NCBI GenBank assembly: GCA_002391225.1
Contig: DGRV01000051.1
Location: forward strand, 82,202 to 104,775
Origin: Christensenella sp. UBA4379
GTDB taxonomy: Bacteria > Bacillota > Clostridia > Christensenellales > Aristaeellaceae
DNA length: 22,574 nt
Direction: 5' to 3'
The notes beneath the pieces are model-generated. The model searched no databases and had not been told where the DNA came from. It saw only the letters and a program-made list of their open reading frames with translations. A program made the position numbers and the translations under genes. Below, piece by piece: positions 14,164 to 21,292 of this stretch; the stretch's first letter is position 1, and every line of letters begins with the position of its first letter.

Positions 14164-15952
14164 TGCGCAGCACCTCCTCCGGCAGTTCATCGGGACAATG
14201 GTCTTCCGTATCCGCCCACACGGCGCACAGAAGCACCGTGCGGCCCGGATGAAGGACAGCGCGAAGCATGGGGATCACGGTGCGCGGGTACATCAGGCTG
14301 GTATTGGGCTCGGCGTGGACGATCTCTCCTTTTTCGTAGCCCTCGATGGCAAAGACGGCGCTGGAGCCGTACACGCCGTGGGCGGCCGCCATCCGGTCGT
14401 TTTCGCACAGGGCGGTAACGATCCGGTCGCACGGCCGCGCGCCCGGCCCGTCCTTTTTGACCGCAAAAGCCCCTTCGGCGGCCTCCGCCTCACAATCGGC
14501 GTCGATCACATGTTTGCGGATGTGCCACATGCCCAGCGGGACGACGGTGGTCGAGATCCGCACCCCTTCCATCGGCGTCCAGGTACAGGAAACCCGGTCC
14601 TCCGAAAGGGCAAAGCTGTCGCAGCCGCTGCGCGCGTGCCAGAGATCTTTCCCGGCCCGCTTGACCGCCAGCATGGAGTCGTAAGCGCCCTTGCTGAGTG
14701 TAGTGGATTCCTTGGTGACGGAGAACGCAAAATGGGTGGAATAGGCGAATTTTTCGTATTTCTCGTCCTCGTGCATGTGCTCCCAGCCGTGGTTGCCGGC
14801 GGTATAGGCCACCACCTGGCGGTTTTCCTCATCCCGGGTCAGGAGGAGGCGCACCTGCTCGTCCAGGAAAACCCGGGGCGGCGTATAGGGCTTTTCCTCC
14901 GCCTGCCAGAAGGGATGATCCTCCGGCAGGGCCAGGGGGATAAATGCCTTCATGGCCCAGTACGGGGAGCCGGGGGCGTTGTAGCCCTCCGCCGCGCAGA
15001 GGTTGGGATAGCCGTACCCCACCGTCAGCACCCCGTCCCGGTCAAAGATGGGCATGCTCATCCAGAATCTCAGGTTGCCCAGCAGGAGGCCCTTGATTGC
15101 GCCATAGTCCAGGCCCTCGGCGGTGACGCCGGCAAAGGCCATGGCCCCCCAGAACCCGCTCTGGGCAAAGCGGTAGGTAAGGCTCCGCCCGTAGGGCAGG
15201 GCTCGGCCCTCCCGGTCAAACCAGCATGCAAACCGCGGCGCGATGAGCCGGGCGCGCTCGATAAACCGGGCGCAGCGTTCCGGCTCCCTGTCCCGCATGG
15301 CGGCGGCGTAGACCAGGCTGTAATAGTGGAAGGCCCAGATGGTATAGTAGTCCCGCTTGGTGGGATAGTCAAAATACCAGCCGTCGCCCACATAGTGGTT
15401 TTCCATCATGTCCAGGTCTTCCTGAAGCCGCTCTTCGCTGACCGGACGGCCGACCCGGAGGAAGCCGGTATTGACCAGGATGCGGAAAAAGCGCCAGTTG
15501 TTTTTCGGCATATCGTGCTGGTTGATCTGATTGAGCCAGGCGTAGAGATGGTCCTGCTCGGTGGCCGACAGCTCGTCCCAGAACCTTTCCGGAACAAAGC
15601 ACAGCCCCATCCCGATGACGGCCATTTCCACCATCCGCTGGTCAGTATCCCGGATGTCTCCCCAGTAGCCCGGATGAGCGGGATCAGTCCCGTGAATCAG
15701 GCCCTCCCGCCAGTGTGCCCAGAAGGGCTCCGCCTCCGGGCAGCGCCCGATCAGCATGGGCACCAGCGCCCACAGCACCCTGGAAAAGCCCTCCATCCCG
15801 GCGACGTCTTCCGAATAATGGGCGGACCCTTCTCCCACGATCATGCGGGATTTTTCCGGCGTCAGGCAGGAGATAAGGGGCGTCATCAGCTGGACGGCCG
15901 CCTGCACCAGGTCCTGCCGGGTCTTGAGCGGGTTTTTCTTGATATCAAGCAC
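14147..15952 (-). CDS. DUF2264 family protein, probable intracellular glucuronidase-like hydrolase
   Basis: A 601-residue cytoplasmic protein matching the DUF2264 pattern. The first 380 residues are alpha-helical and rich in W, Y and D (WRFFRILVNTGFLRVG, DGWYFDYPTKRDYYTIWAFH, RYAQSG-like SLTYRFAQSGFWGAM), as expected of an (alpha/alpha)6 barrel; the C-terminal part is beta-rich (AYTAGNHGWEHMHEDEKYEKFAYST). From memory, members of this family have been placed in GH154 as beta-glucuronidases; I am not certain this protein shares that activity. The GTG start lies 6 nt after AAGGAGGA and overlaps the lyase gene by 8 nt. Its place between a lyase and a GH88 enzyme supports a role in uronate-oligosaccharide breakdown. 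Confidence 0.82.
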   Translation of the reverse strand: MLDIKKNPLKTRQDLVQAAVQLMTPLISCLTPEKSRMIVGEGSAHYSEDVAGMEGFSRVLWALVPMLIGRCPEAEPFWAHWREGLIHGTDPAHPGYWGDIRDTDQRMVEMAVIGMGLCFVPERFWDELSATEQDHLYAWLNQINQHDMPKNNWRFFRILVNTGFLRVGRPVSEERLQEDLDMMENHYVGDGWYFDYPTKRDYYTIWAFHYYSLVYAAAMRDREPERCARFIERARLIAPRFACWFDREGRALPYGRSLTYRFAQSGFWGAMAFAGVTAEGLDYGAIKGLLLGNLRFWMSMPIFDRDGVLTVGYGYPNLCAAEGYNAPGSPYWAMKAFIPLALPEDHPFWQAEEKPYTPPRVFLDEQVRLLLTRDEENRQVVAYTAGNHGWEHMHEDEKYEKFAYSTHFAFSVTKESTTLSKGAYDSMLAVKRAGKDLWHARSGCDSFALSEDRVSCTWTPMEGVRISTTVVPLGMWHIRKHVIDADCEAEAAEGAFAVKKDGPGARPCDRIVTALCENDRMAAAHGVYGSSAVFAIEGYEKGEIVHAEPNTSLMYPRTVIPMLRAVLHPGRTVLLCAVWADTEDHCPDELPEEVLRSARSL

Positions 15953-17762
15953 TGGGGTTCCTCCTTTTGATGGTCCATACCATGTTGTATTTGGAAGAAG
16001 GAGCGGCGGTCAACACGACCCGAAAGATACTTCCGGGAAAGCTTCGGGCCATCCGGGCGTCCTGAATGGGAAGCTCCTCAGCCGAATAGCTGAGCCCCTC
16101 CGGAACATCCATCCGGATCCTGCCGGAAGTCATCGTCCTCCCGTCGAAGGCCGGAGCGTTCCTCAGCATCAGCACCCAGGAAACGGGGGTGCTCTCATCT
16201 AAAACCAGATCGTCATCCACCGTCAGTCCCTGATCGTTCAATTCCAGGGTCCTCCGATAGGAACGGATGCCCGCCTCTTCCCCGTATGCCTTTTCCAGGG
16301 AAAGGGAAAGACCGTTTGGCAGACAGCGTACCTCCCCGGCGGCGAACGACGGCCCGGGCTGCTGCTCCTGTCCGCCGATCATGGGCAGGTTATGGTAGGC
16401 GGAGCGCACGTTCCACAGGGAATAGCGGTCCCCGGAAAAGGTCTTGGCGGTGTAGGTCATGTTGCCTGCGTCCACGATCTGAGGTTCTCCGTCCACATAG
16501 AGCATAAAGGAACCGACGTCGTTGTGGTTGTGGCTCTCCCCGTTGTGGCCGCCCTTGCAGCAGAGGGTCATCCCATCCCGGCAGACGACGCGCACCTGGC
16601 TGTCCGGCAGCCAGACGTCCTGTTTCTGATAGGAACCAGCCGTCGCCGCCGGATGATGGAACAGCATCCGAAGCAGGCGGCTGAAGTGAGGCGTATCGCT
16701 GAGCTGCCCGCTCAGCGTCCCCCGGCAGCGCCCACCCAGCGCAGACAGGGCTTCATCCTTAAGTCTTTCCCCTGCCAGCTGCAGCCGCTCCCCGGACAGG
16801 AAGGGCCGGGCGTCGCAGTCCGCAAAGTTCAGAAACCACCCGTTTCCGATTTCCGCCGACAGCGGGAAGCGAAGAATGTTTTGAACCTTGGGCACCTCCC
16901 AGAAGGTCATTTTCCCTCCGGTGATGCTTTCAAGCAGCTCCAGGCAGTCCAGCAGGGCTCCGCCTGCCATGTTCCAGTAGCCGGCCCCTTCGTCGCAGCC
17001 GCCGTCTTCGGGCACGCAGGAAAGCCAGCGGTCCAGCATCCGGCATCCCCGGTCCAGCAGGGACGAAAGATTCCCTTTTTCCATGGGCAGAAGACAGGCG
17101 GACAGCATCACGTTGGACAGGATCCACGGCGTCCAGTTGTTGAGGTCCTGCCGGCGCACGCCCATCCACCAGAAATCGTCCGTCTCCATGAAGGGCTTGA
17201 GCACCCGGCGGCGGATTTCCCTTTCGATCCTGCCGCAGAGAAGGGGCGTGATTTCGTCCAGGCGGCGCTTGAGCAGATGCCGCACGAGGCTCAGGATCAT
17301 GGCGGTCTGGGCGGCGAAAAGATCGACATAAGGCGCTTCCGGGTCCGGCAGGGGCCTTTCTTTTGGGGCCGGTGCGCCGGGGATGGGATTGATATTGTGG
17401 GCGCTGATCACCCAGCTGGTTTCTTCCATCACGCACCAGAGGCCGTCGGCGACGTCCCCCAGGGGCTCGTCCTCCGAAAGGCAGGCCGCCAGGGCCGCGG
17501 CGCAGAGCTTCCTTCTGCGCAGGAAGTACGGCTGCTCGTCCGCCTGGCGGCTGCCGTCCGTCACGAACGCCATGAACCCGCTGGCCAGACGCATGGGATA
17601 GGGAACCGTTTTGTACTGAGCAATCAGCTCTTCCAGTTCCCGCCGGTCATCGGGAGAGATACCCTCCCATGCGGCCCGGTCCTCCGAAGGAGGAAAGCCC
17701 AAGTCAATGGCACCAATAAGAAGGGCTGAAAGCGGATGATGGTCCAGAAATTCGGAAAACAT
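15945..17762 (-). CDS. Heparinase II/III-like polysaccharide lyase (cytoplasmic)
   Basis: A 605-residue protein. The N-terminal helical region has WWMGVRRQDLNNW (about 198-210) and DEGAGYWNMA (257-266). The C-terminal beta-sandwich carries the heparinase II/III core GGHNGESHNHNDVGSFMLY (404-422), then IVDAGNMTYT and SAYHNLPMIGG (454-464). The Asn, Tyr and His positions correspond to residues used by PL12/PL21-type lyases, but the substrate cannot be read from sequence. No signal peptide is present, unlike many secreted heparinases. The start was taken at the ATG preceded by AGGGAGG with only 4 nt spacing; an alternative ATG at 17813 adds 17 residues but runs through a strong hairpin and has a weaker ribosome binding site. 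It overlaps the DUF2264 gene. Confidence 0.87.
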   Translation of the reverse strand: MFSEFLDHHPLSALLIGAIDLGFPPSEDRAAWEGISPDDRRELEELIAQYKTVPYPMRLASGFMAFVTDGSRQADEQPYFLRRRKLCAAALAACLSEDEPLGDVADGLWCVMEETSWVISAHNINPIPGAPAPKERPLPDPEAPYVDLFAAQTAMILSLVRHLLKRRLDEITPLLCGRIEREIRRRVLKPFMETDDFWWMGVRRQDLNNWTPWILSNVMLSACLLPMEKGNLSSLLDRGCRMLDRWLSCVPEDGGCDEGAGYWNMAGGALLDCLELLESITGGKMTFWEVPKVQNILRFPLSAEIGNGWFLNFADCDARPFLSGERLQLAGERLKDEALSALGGRCRGTLSGQLSDTPHFSRLLRMLFHHPAATAGSYQKQDVWLPDSQVRVVCRDGMTLCCKGGHNGESHNHNDVGSFMLYVDGEPQIVDAGNMTYTAKTFSGDRYSLWNVRSAYHNLPMIGGQEQQPGPSFAAGEVRCLPNGLSLSLEKAYGEEAGIRSYRRTLELNDQGLTVDDDLVLDESTPVSWVLMLRNAPAFDGRTMTSGRIRMDVPEGLSYSAEELPIQDARMARSFPGSIFRVVLTAAPSSKYNMVWTIKRRNPSA

Positions 17763-17776
17763 ACAGCCTCCCTGCC

Positions 17777-17806
17777 GGGACGGCCGCGGTATGGCCGCAC
17801 CGTCCC
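17777..17806 (-). repeat. Intercistronic hairpin after permease gene
   Basis: GGGACGG/CCGTCCC arms (17777-17783 and 17800-17806) enclose a second GCGG/CCGC stem. It lies between the stop of the second permease (17818) and the preferred start of the lyase (17762). No T run follows on the minus strand, so it is more likely an RNA-stability or processing stem than a terminator. Confidence 0.65.
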
Positions 17807-17817
17807 TTGTCATTTTC

Positions 17818-18684
17818 TTAGCCCTTGATGCCGCTGGTGGCGATGCCTTCGATAAAGTACTTCTGCAGGCAGAGGAAGACGATGGAAACCGGCAGCAGGG
17901 AGCACAGCGACGCGGCCATGATCAGATGATAATCGCTGGAATTTTCCTGGATGAAGCGGCGAAGGCCGACCTGCACGGTCTTGTTCACATCCCGGGTCAG
18001 GTAGATCATCGGGCCCATATAGTCGTTCCAGGTATTGACGAAGGTAAAGATGACCAGGGTGGCGATCGCCGCCTTGGACAGGGGCAGCATGATGCGGGCC
18101 CAGATGCCGTATTCATTCAGCCCGTCGATGCGGGCTGCCTCGCACAGCTCCGTGGGAATGCCCCGGTAGAACTGGCGCATCAGGAAGACGCCGAAAGCGC
18201 TGAAGGCCTGCAGCACCACCATGGCCCAGAGGGTATCGTACAGGCCCATGGAGCGCATCATGATGAACTGGGGCAGCATGTATGCCTGCCAGGGCACCGC
18301 GATGGTGGCGATGTAGCAGACGAACAGGGTATCCCGCCCGCGGAAGTTCAGCTTGGCGAAGGCGTAGGCCGCGAAGGAGGACGTCAGCGTCTGGAGGAAA
18401 GTGACGACGATGGCGATAAAGGCCGTGTTTTTAAAATAGGTCAGCAGCGGCACCTTCTGCCAGATCAGGGAATAGTTTTCCCAGCGGAAGGTCTCGGGGA
18501 TCCACTTCATTGGGTAGGAGAAGACCTCCCTGTCCAGCTTCAGGGAAGACGAAATCATCCAGACGAAGGGAATCAGGGTGAAGGCGGCCAGGGCCGTCAG
18601 AATGATATAGATCAGGGCTCTCACGATGGCCTGAGCGGTTTTGTTGTCCTTGCGGATTTCCCGCTGACGGATGGTTTTTTCCAT
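17818..18684 (-). CDS. Carbohydrate ABC transporter permease, MalG type
   Basis: A 288-residue inner-membrane permease with six predicted membrane segments. It has the start pattern of MalG-type subunits (LTALAAFTLIPFVWMISSSL) and the EAA loop ELCEAARIDGLNEYGIWARI about 190 residues in, which contacts the ATPase. The C-terminus FIEGIATSGIKG is typical of the family. The ATG follows AAGGGGGA by 7 nt; an in-frame TTG at 18705 would add seven residues. It starts 17 nt downstream of the partner permease. No ATP-binding subunit is encoded in the window, so it probably uses a shared MsmK/UgpC-like ATPase from elsewhere. Confidence 0.95.
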   Translation of the reverse strand: MEKTIRQREIRKDNKTAQAIVRALIYIILTALAAFTLIPFVWMISSSLKLDREVFSYPMKWIPETFRWENYSLIWQKVPLLTYFKNTAFIAIVVTFLQTLTSSFAAYAFAKLNFRGRDTLFVCYIATIAVPWQAYMLPQFIMMRSMGLYDTLWAMVVLQAFSAFGVFLMRQFYRGIPTELCEAARIDGLNEYGIWARIMLPLSKAAIATLVIFTFVNTWNDYMGPMIYLTRDVNKTVQVGLRRFIQENSSDYHLIMAASLCSLLPVSIVFLCLQKYFIEGIATSGIKG

Positions 18685-18701
18685 GACTGCTTCCCCCTTC
18701 C

Positions 18702-19658
18702 TCAATCGTTGGAGAACCGCTTCTCGGAACGGAACTGAATCAGCGTGACCGCCAGCACGATGACCAGCAGAATCATCGAAATGGCGCTCGCCTGGCCGTA
18801 GCGTACCTTGACGAAGGCCTCGTCGTAAATATAGGTGACCAGCATTTTGGTGGAGCGGCCAGGACCGCCGTCCGTCATGATGGCCACGACGTCATAGATC
18901 TTGAAGCAGGAAATGATCATCATGACCGACACAAAGAAGGTGGTCGGCCGAAGCTGCGGCAGGGTGACGCTGGTAAACTGCTTCCACTTACCGGCCCCGT
19001 CCACCGTGGCCGCTTCCAGCAGCTCCCTGGGCACACCCTGCAGAGCCGCCAGGTAGATGACCATGTAGTAGCCCATATTCCGCCAGACGGACACCAGGAT
19101 GATGGACCACATGGCCATCGTGCTGTCCGCCGTCCAGGATTTGTTAAAGGGGATGCCGAAGGCTTGGATCAGCTGGTTGACCGGCCCGTCCTTCATCAGC
19201 ATGAAGGACCAGCACACGCAGATGGCCACCATGGACGCCACATAGGGGAAGAAAAAGATGGTCCGGTAGGCGACCGCCCCTTTGATCTTGTTGAGCAGCA
19301 GCGCCAGGGCCAGGGAACAGACGATGGTGAGCGGCACGGTGATCACCGTATAAAACACCGTGTTCTTGAGCGCTATCCCCAGGTCTACCCGGTTGAACAG
19401 ATAGGCAAGGCCGTTCTGGCTGACCTTTTTGACGTTGAAGATCGTGGCGTAGTTTTCAAAGCCCACAAACTTGAGCCTGGAAATATCGCCGCCGTTCCAC
19501 TCGAAAAAGGAAAGCGCGATCGCGCAGATCACGGGCACCAGGGTAAACACGGCAAAGCCCAGAAAATTGGGCGCCAGGAAAGAATAGGCGACCAGGGTGT
19601 TCTTTCTTTCCGTGCGGCTCATCCGGGCACGGGCGCGTTTCGCTTCACCAAGGCTCAT
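18702..19658 (-). CDS. Carbohydrate ABC transporter permease, MalF/UgpA type
   Basis: A 318-residue membrane permease forming a heterodimer with the next gene product. A basic N-terminus is followed by six membrane segments. The EAA loop is ELLEAATVDGAGKWKQF, and the segment before the last helix, DVVAIMTDGGPGRSTKMLV, is typical of the UgpA/LacF/MalF group. It lies 100 nt downstream of the binding-protein gene, the gap holding a terminator-like hairpin. The start is preceded by AAGGA at long spacing (about 12 nt), a weaker ribosome binding site than most in the window. Confidence 0.95.
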   Translation of the reverse strand: MSLGEAKRARARMSRTERKNTLVAYSFLAPNFLGFAVFTLVPVICAIALSFFEWNGGDISRLKFVGFENYATIFNVKKVSQNGLAYLFNRVDLGIALKNTVFYTVITVPLTIVCSLALALLLNKIKGAVAYRTIFFFPYVASMVAICVCWSFMLMKDGPVNQLIQAFGIPFNKSWTADSTMAMWSIILVSVWRNMGYYMVIYLAALQGVPRELLEAATVDGAGKWKQFTSVTLPQLRPTTFFVSVMMIISCFKIYDVVAIMTDGGPGRSTKMLVTYIYDEAFVKVRYGQASAISMILLVIVLAVTLIQFRSEKRFSND

Positions 19659-19694
19659 TGGATGTCACATTCCTTTCTGCGTTTAACAAAGATC

Positions 19695-19727
19695 AGAAAA
19701 GCAGGGAAGGCAAGAAGCCTTCCCTGC
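19695..19727 (-). terminator. Intercistronic terminator-like hairpin after binding-protein gene
   Basis: A perfect 11-bp stem GCAGGGAAGGC (19701-19711)/GCCTTCCCTGC (19717-19727) with a 5-nt loop is followed on the minus strand by TTTTCT. It lies between the binding-protein gene and the permeases. It probably ends most transcripts, with leaky read-through, and protects the binding-protein mRNA, giving more binding protein than permease. Confidence 0.88.
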
Positions 19728-19758
19728 CCATGCATATTGCCTGTCAGGCGATATTGGA

Positions 19759-21000
19759 TTACTCAAAGAGCTCGGCCACGCGCTCGTTCATTTCCTCGAT
19801 GCCTTCTTCGGGGGTTATTTCGCGGGCCATGATCAGGGAGTGCTCTTCGTTGACGATGGTCTTGATATCGGCCACCTTCTCCGCGACCGGCCATTCCATG
19901 CCGACGAAGGAGGGAATCAGAGCGCCCTTGCTGGTTTCATCAGCCGGGAAGCCGTCCACAGAAGCCATGGCAGCAGCCACGTTCTCAGACACGAACGCCG
20001 GACGGGCGCCCACGGAAGCGGTGGCGGCAGCGCCTTCTTCACCGCCCAGCCAGGAGATGTAATCCCAGGCCAGGTCCTTGTTTTCGGACTTGCTGTTGAT
20101 CATGGAGCCGGTCAGGTTGCCGAAGGAGGAACCGGCCTTCACACCGTCCGCGTGCGGCACAGCGGTGATGCCCCAGTTGAAGTTGCAGGTGCCGTCCTTG
20201 TTGTAGCCGATCAGGGTGGAAACATACCAGTAGCCCATGGGCATCATGGCGATGTTGCCGTTGGCGAAAGCGGCGCTGTAGTGGAGGCCGGCGGCCTTCA
20301 GGTCAGCGTAGGACATGCAGGCGCCCGCGTCTTCCAGCTTCTGATAGAGCTGATAGAAGTACAGCAGATCGTCATAGTTCTTGTCGGCCAGGGTGTTCAC
20401 GCCGTCAGCCACGGTCCAGTTGGCCACAGCGGACAGCCAGGTGTGATAGTGGGTGCCGTAGTTGCCGTTGCCCGTCATCTTGATGGCCAGGTCCGCATAG
20501 GCGTCCCAGGTCATGTCATTGGTGGGATAGGCTTCACCGGTGGCGTCAAACAGGTCCTTGTTGTAGTAGAGCACCCAGAAGTCAGAACGGAAGGGAACGG
20601 CATAGAGTTCGTCTTCCACGCAGTAGTTCTTTTCGGTGCCGACAAAGCCGGACAGGTCATAGCCGGTCTTTTCCACATAGGCGTTCAGGGGCTCAGCGAA
20701 GCCCTGGGCCTGCCACTTGATGATGTCGTCAATTTCCTTGACCATGAAAACGTCGCTCTTGTCGCCGCCGGAGAGCATCGTGGTGGTCTTGATGCCGTAG
20801 TCCTGGGAAGCGACGTCGATGTATTCGATGGTCACGCCGGGATGGGAAGCTTCATAGGCTTCTTTCTGGGCGATCAGGTAGGGGGTCGTGGTGGCGTCCC
20901 AAGTGACGACCTTCAGCACCTGGTCTTCCGCCAGGGCCGGCAGGGCCAGCAGGGAAGCCATCATCATCACAGCCAGCAGCGCAGAAAGCATTTTCTTCAT
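19759..21000 (-). CDS. Extracellular sugar-binding protein of ABC importer
   Basis: A 413-residue family 1 solute-binding protein. The signal peptide (1-25) has a hydrophobic core and ends ALPALA-ED, a type I site; there is no lipobox cysteine. The mature part shows the usual fold cues: LKVVTWD at the start, GGDKSDVFMVKEID, ELYAVPFRSDFWVLYYNKDLFD, the tryptophan/tyrosine-rich midsection, and GAAATASVGARPAF near the C-terminus. It should capture oligosaccharide outside the cell and hand it to the two downstream permeases. The start was chosen at the ATG 8 nt after GGAGG; five more residues upstream (21015) are less likely. It is first in the operon and is followed by a strong hairpin. Confidence 0.94.
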   Translation of the reverse strand: MKKMLSALLAVMMMASLLALPALAEDQVLKVVTWDATTTPYLIAQKEAYEASHPGVTIEYIDVASQDYGIKTTTMLSGGDKSDVFMVKEIDDIIKWQAQGFAEPLNAYVEKTGYDLSGFVGTEKNYCVEDELYAVPFRSDFWVLYYNKDLFDATGEAYPTNDMTWDAYADLAIKMTGNGNYGTHYHTWLSAVANWTVADGVNTLADKNYDDLLYFYQLYQKLEDAGACMSYADLKAAGLHYSAAFANGNIAMMPMGYWYVSTLIGYNKDGTCNFNWGITAVPHADGVKAGSSFGNLTGSMINSKSENKDLAWDYISWLGGEEGAAATASVGARPAFVSENVAAAMASVDGFPADETSKGALIPSFVGMEWPVAEKVADIKTIVNEEHSLIMAREITPEEGIEEMNERVAELFE

Positions 21001-21031
21001 TTCGGTATCCTCCATTCTTCTTCGGGCGAAA

Positions 21032-21045
21032 TGTTATCGGTTTCA
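21032..21045. promoter_or_regulatory. Downstream LacI/CcpA-type operator
   Basis: TGTTATCGGTTTCA matches the upstream copy (21184-21197) at 12 of 14 positions and the cre consensus TGWAANCGNTNWCA at all defined positions but one. It lies in the 5' leader of the binding-protein transcript, about 60 nt after the likely transcription start, where a bound repressor could act as a roadblock or loop to the other site. Confidence 0.65.
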
Positions 21046-21112
21046 AATTTGGAAAGCAATCCGAATCGTTTCCTGGTTTGAAGCCTTTCCCCTCTCGCCT
21101 GTTTTTGTGATT

Positions 21113-21141
21113 ATTATATTGTTTGTCTGCCTTTCTGTCAA
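21113..21141 (-). promoter_or_regulatory. Perfect consensus promoter of importer/lyase operon
   Basis: On the minus strand TTGACA (21136-21141), 17 nt, TATAAT (21113-21118). All 12 positions match the sigma-A consensus, so a repressor is needed to hold it off; the divergent LacI-type gene is the obvious candidate. The predicted leader to the ATG is about 105 nt. Confidence 0.92.
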
Positions 21142-21153
21142 GTACGAACTGCG

Positions 21154-21170
21154 AATAATTTGAAATTATT
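21154..21170. repeat. AT-only perfect palindrome upstream of the promoter
   Basis: AATAATTT-G-AAATTATT is an exact 8-bp inverted repeat around one base. It begins 12 bp upstream of the -35 element. It could be an UP-element-like sequence or a site for a further regulator. Confidence 0.55.
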
Positions 21171-21183
21171 TTGCAAAAATCAA

Positions 21184-21197
21184 TGTTATCGGTAACA
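21184..21197. promoter_or_regulatory. Upstream LacI/CcpA-type operator
   Basis: TGTTATCGGTAACA is a near-perfect palindrome with a central CG, the hallmark of LacI-family operators. It also fits the CcpA cre consensus at all but one defined position. It sits just before the likely -35 of the regulator gene and about 43 bp beyond the -35 of the importer promoter, so it could serve both directions. Confidence 0.72.
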
Positions 21198-21203
21198 ATT
21201 TTC

Positions 21204-21232
21204 TTGATTTTCGGGAACGCTTATGATAAGAT
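21204..21232 (+). promoter_or_regulatory. Weak candidate promoter of LacI-type regulator
   Basis: TTGATT (21204-21209), 17 nt, TAAGAT (21227-21232) on the plus strand, about 60 nt before the regulator ATG. Each hexamer matches four of six consensus bases. The adjacent upstream operator suggests autoregulation. Confidence 0.45.
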
Positions 21233-21292
21233 ACAGTCGTCAGAAAAACCAGTTCAGTCAACGCCCGCCCGCGTCCGGCAAAGGGAGGCAGC

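Noticed and set aside
14198..15970. 590-residue plus-strand ORF
   Set aside because: It lies antisense to the DUF2264 gene, has no matching family pattern or ribosome binding site, and reflects the high GC at third codon positions of the real gene. The same applies to long antisense frames opposite the xylanase, lyase, GH88, binding-protein and 7TM genes.
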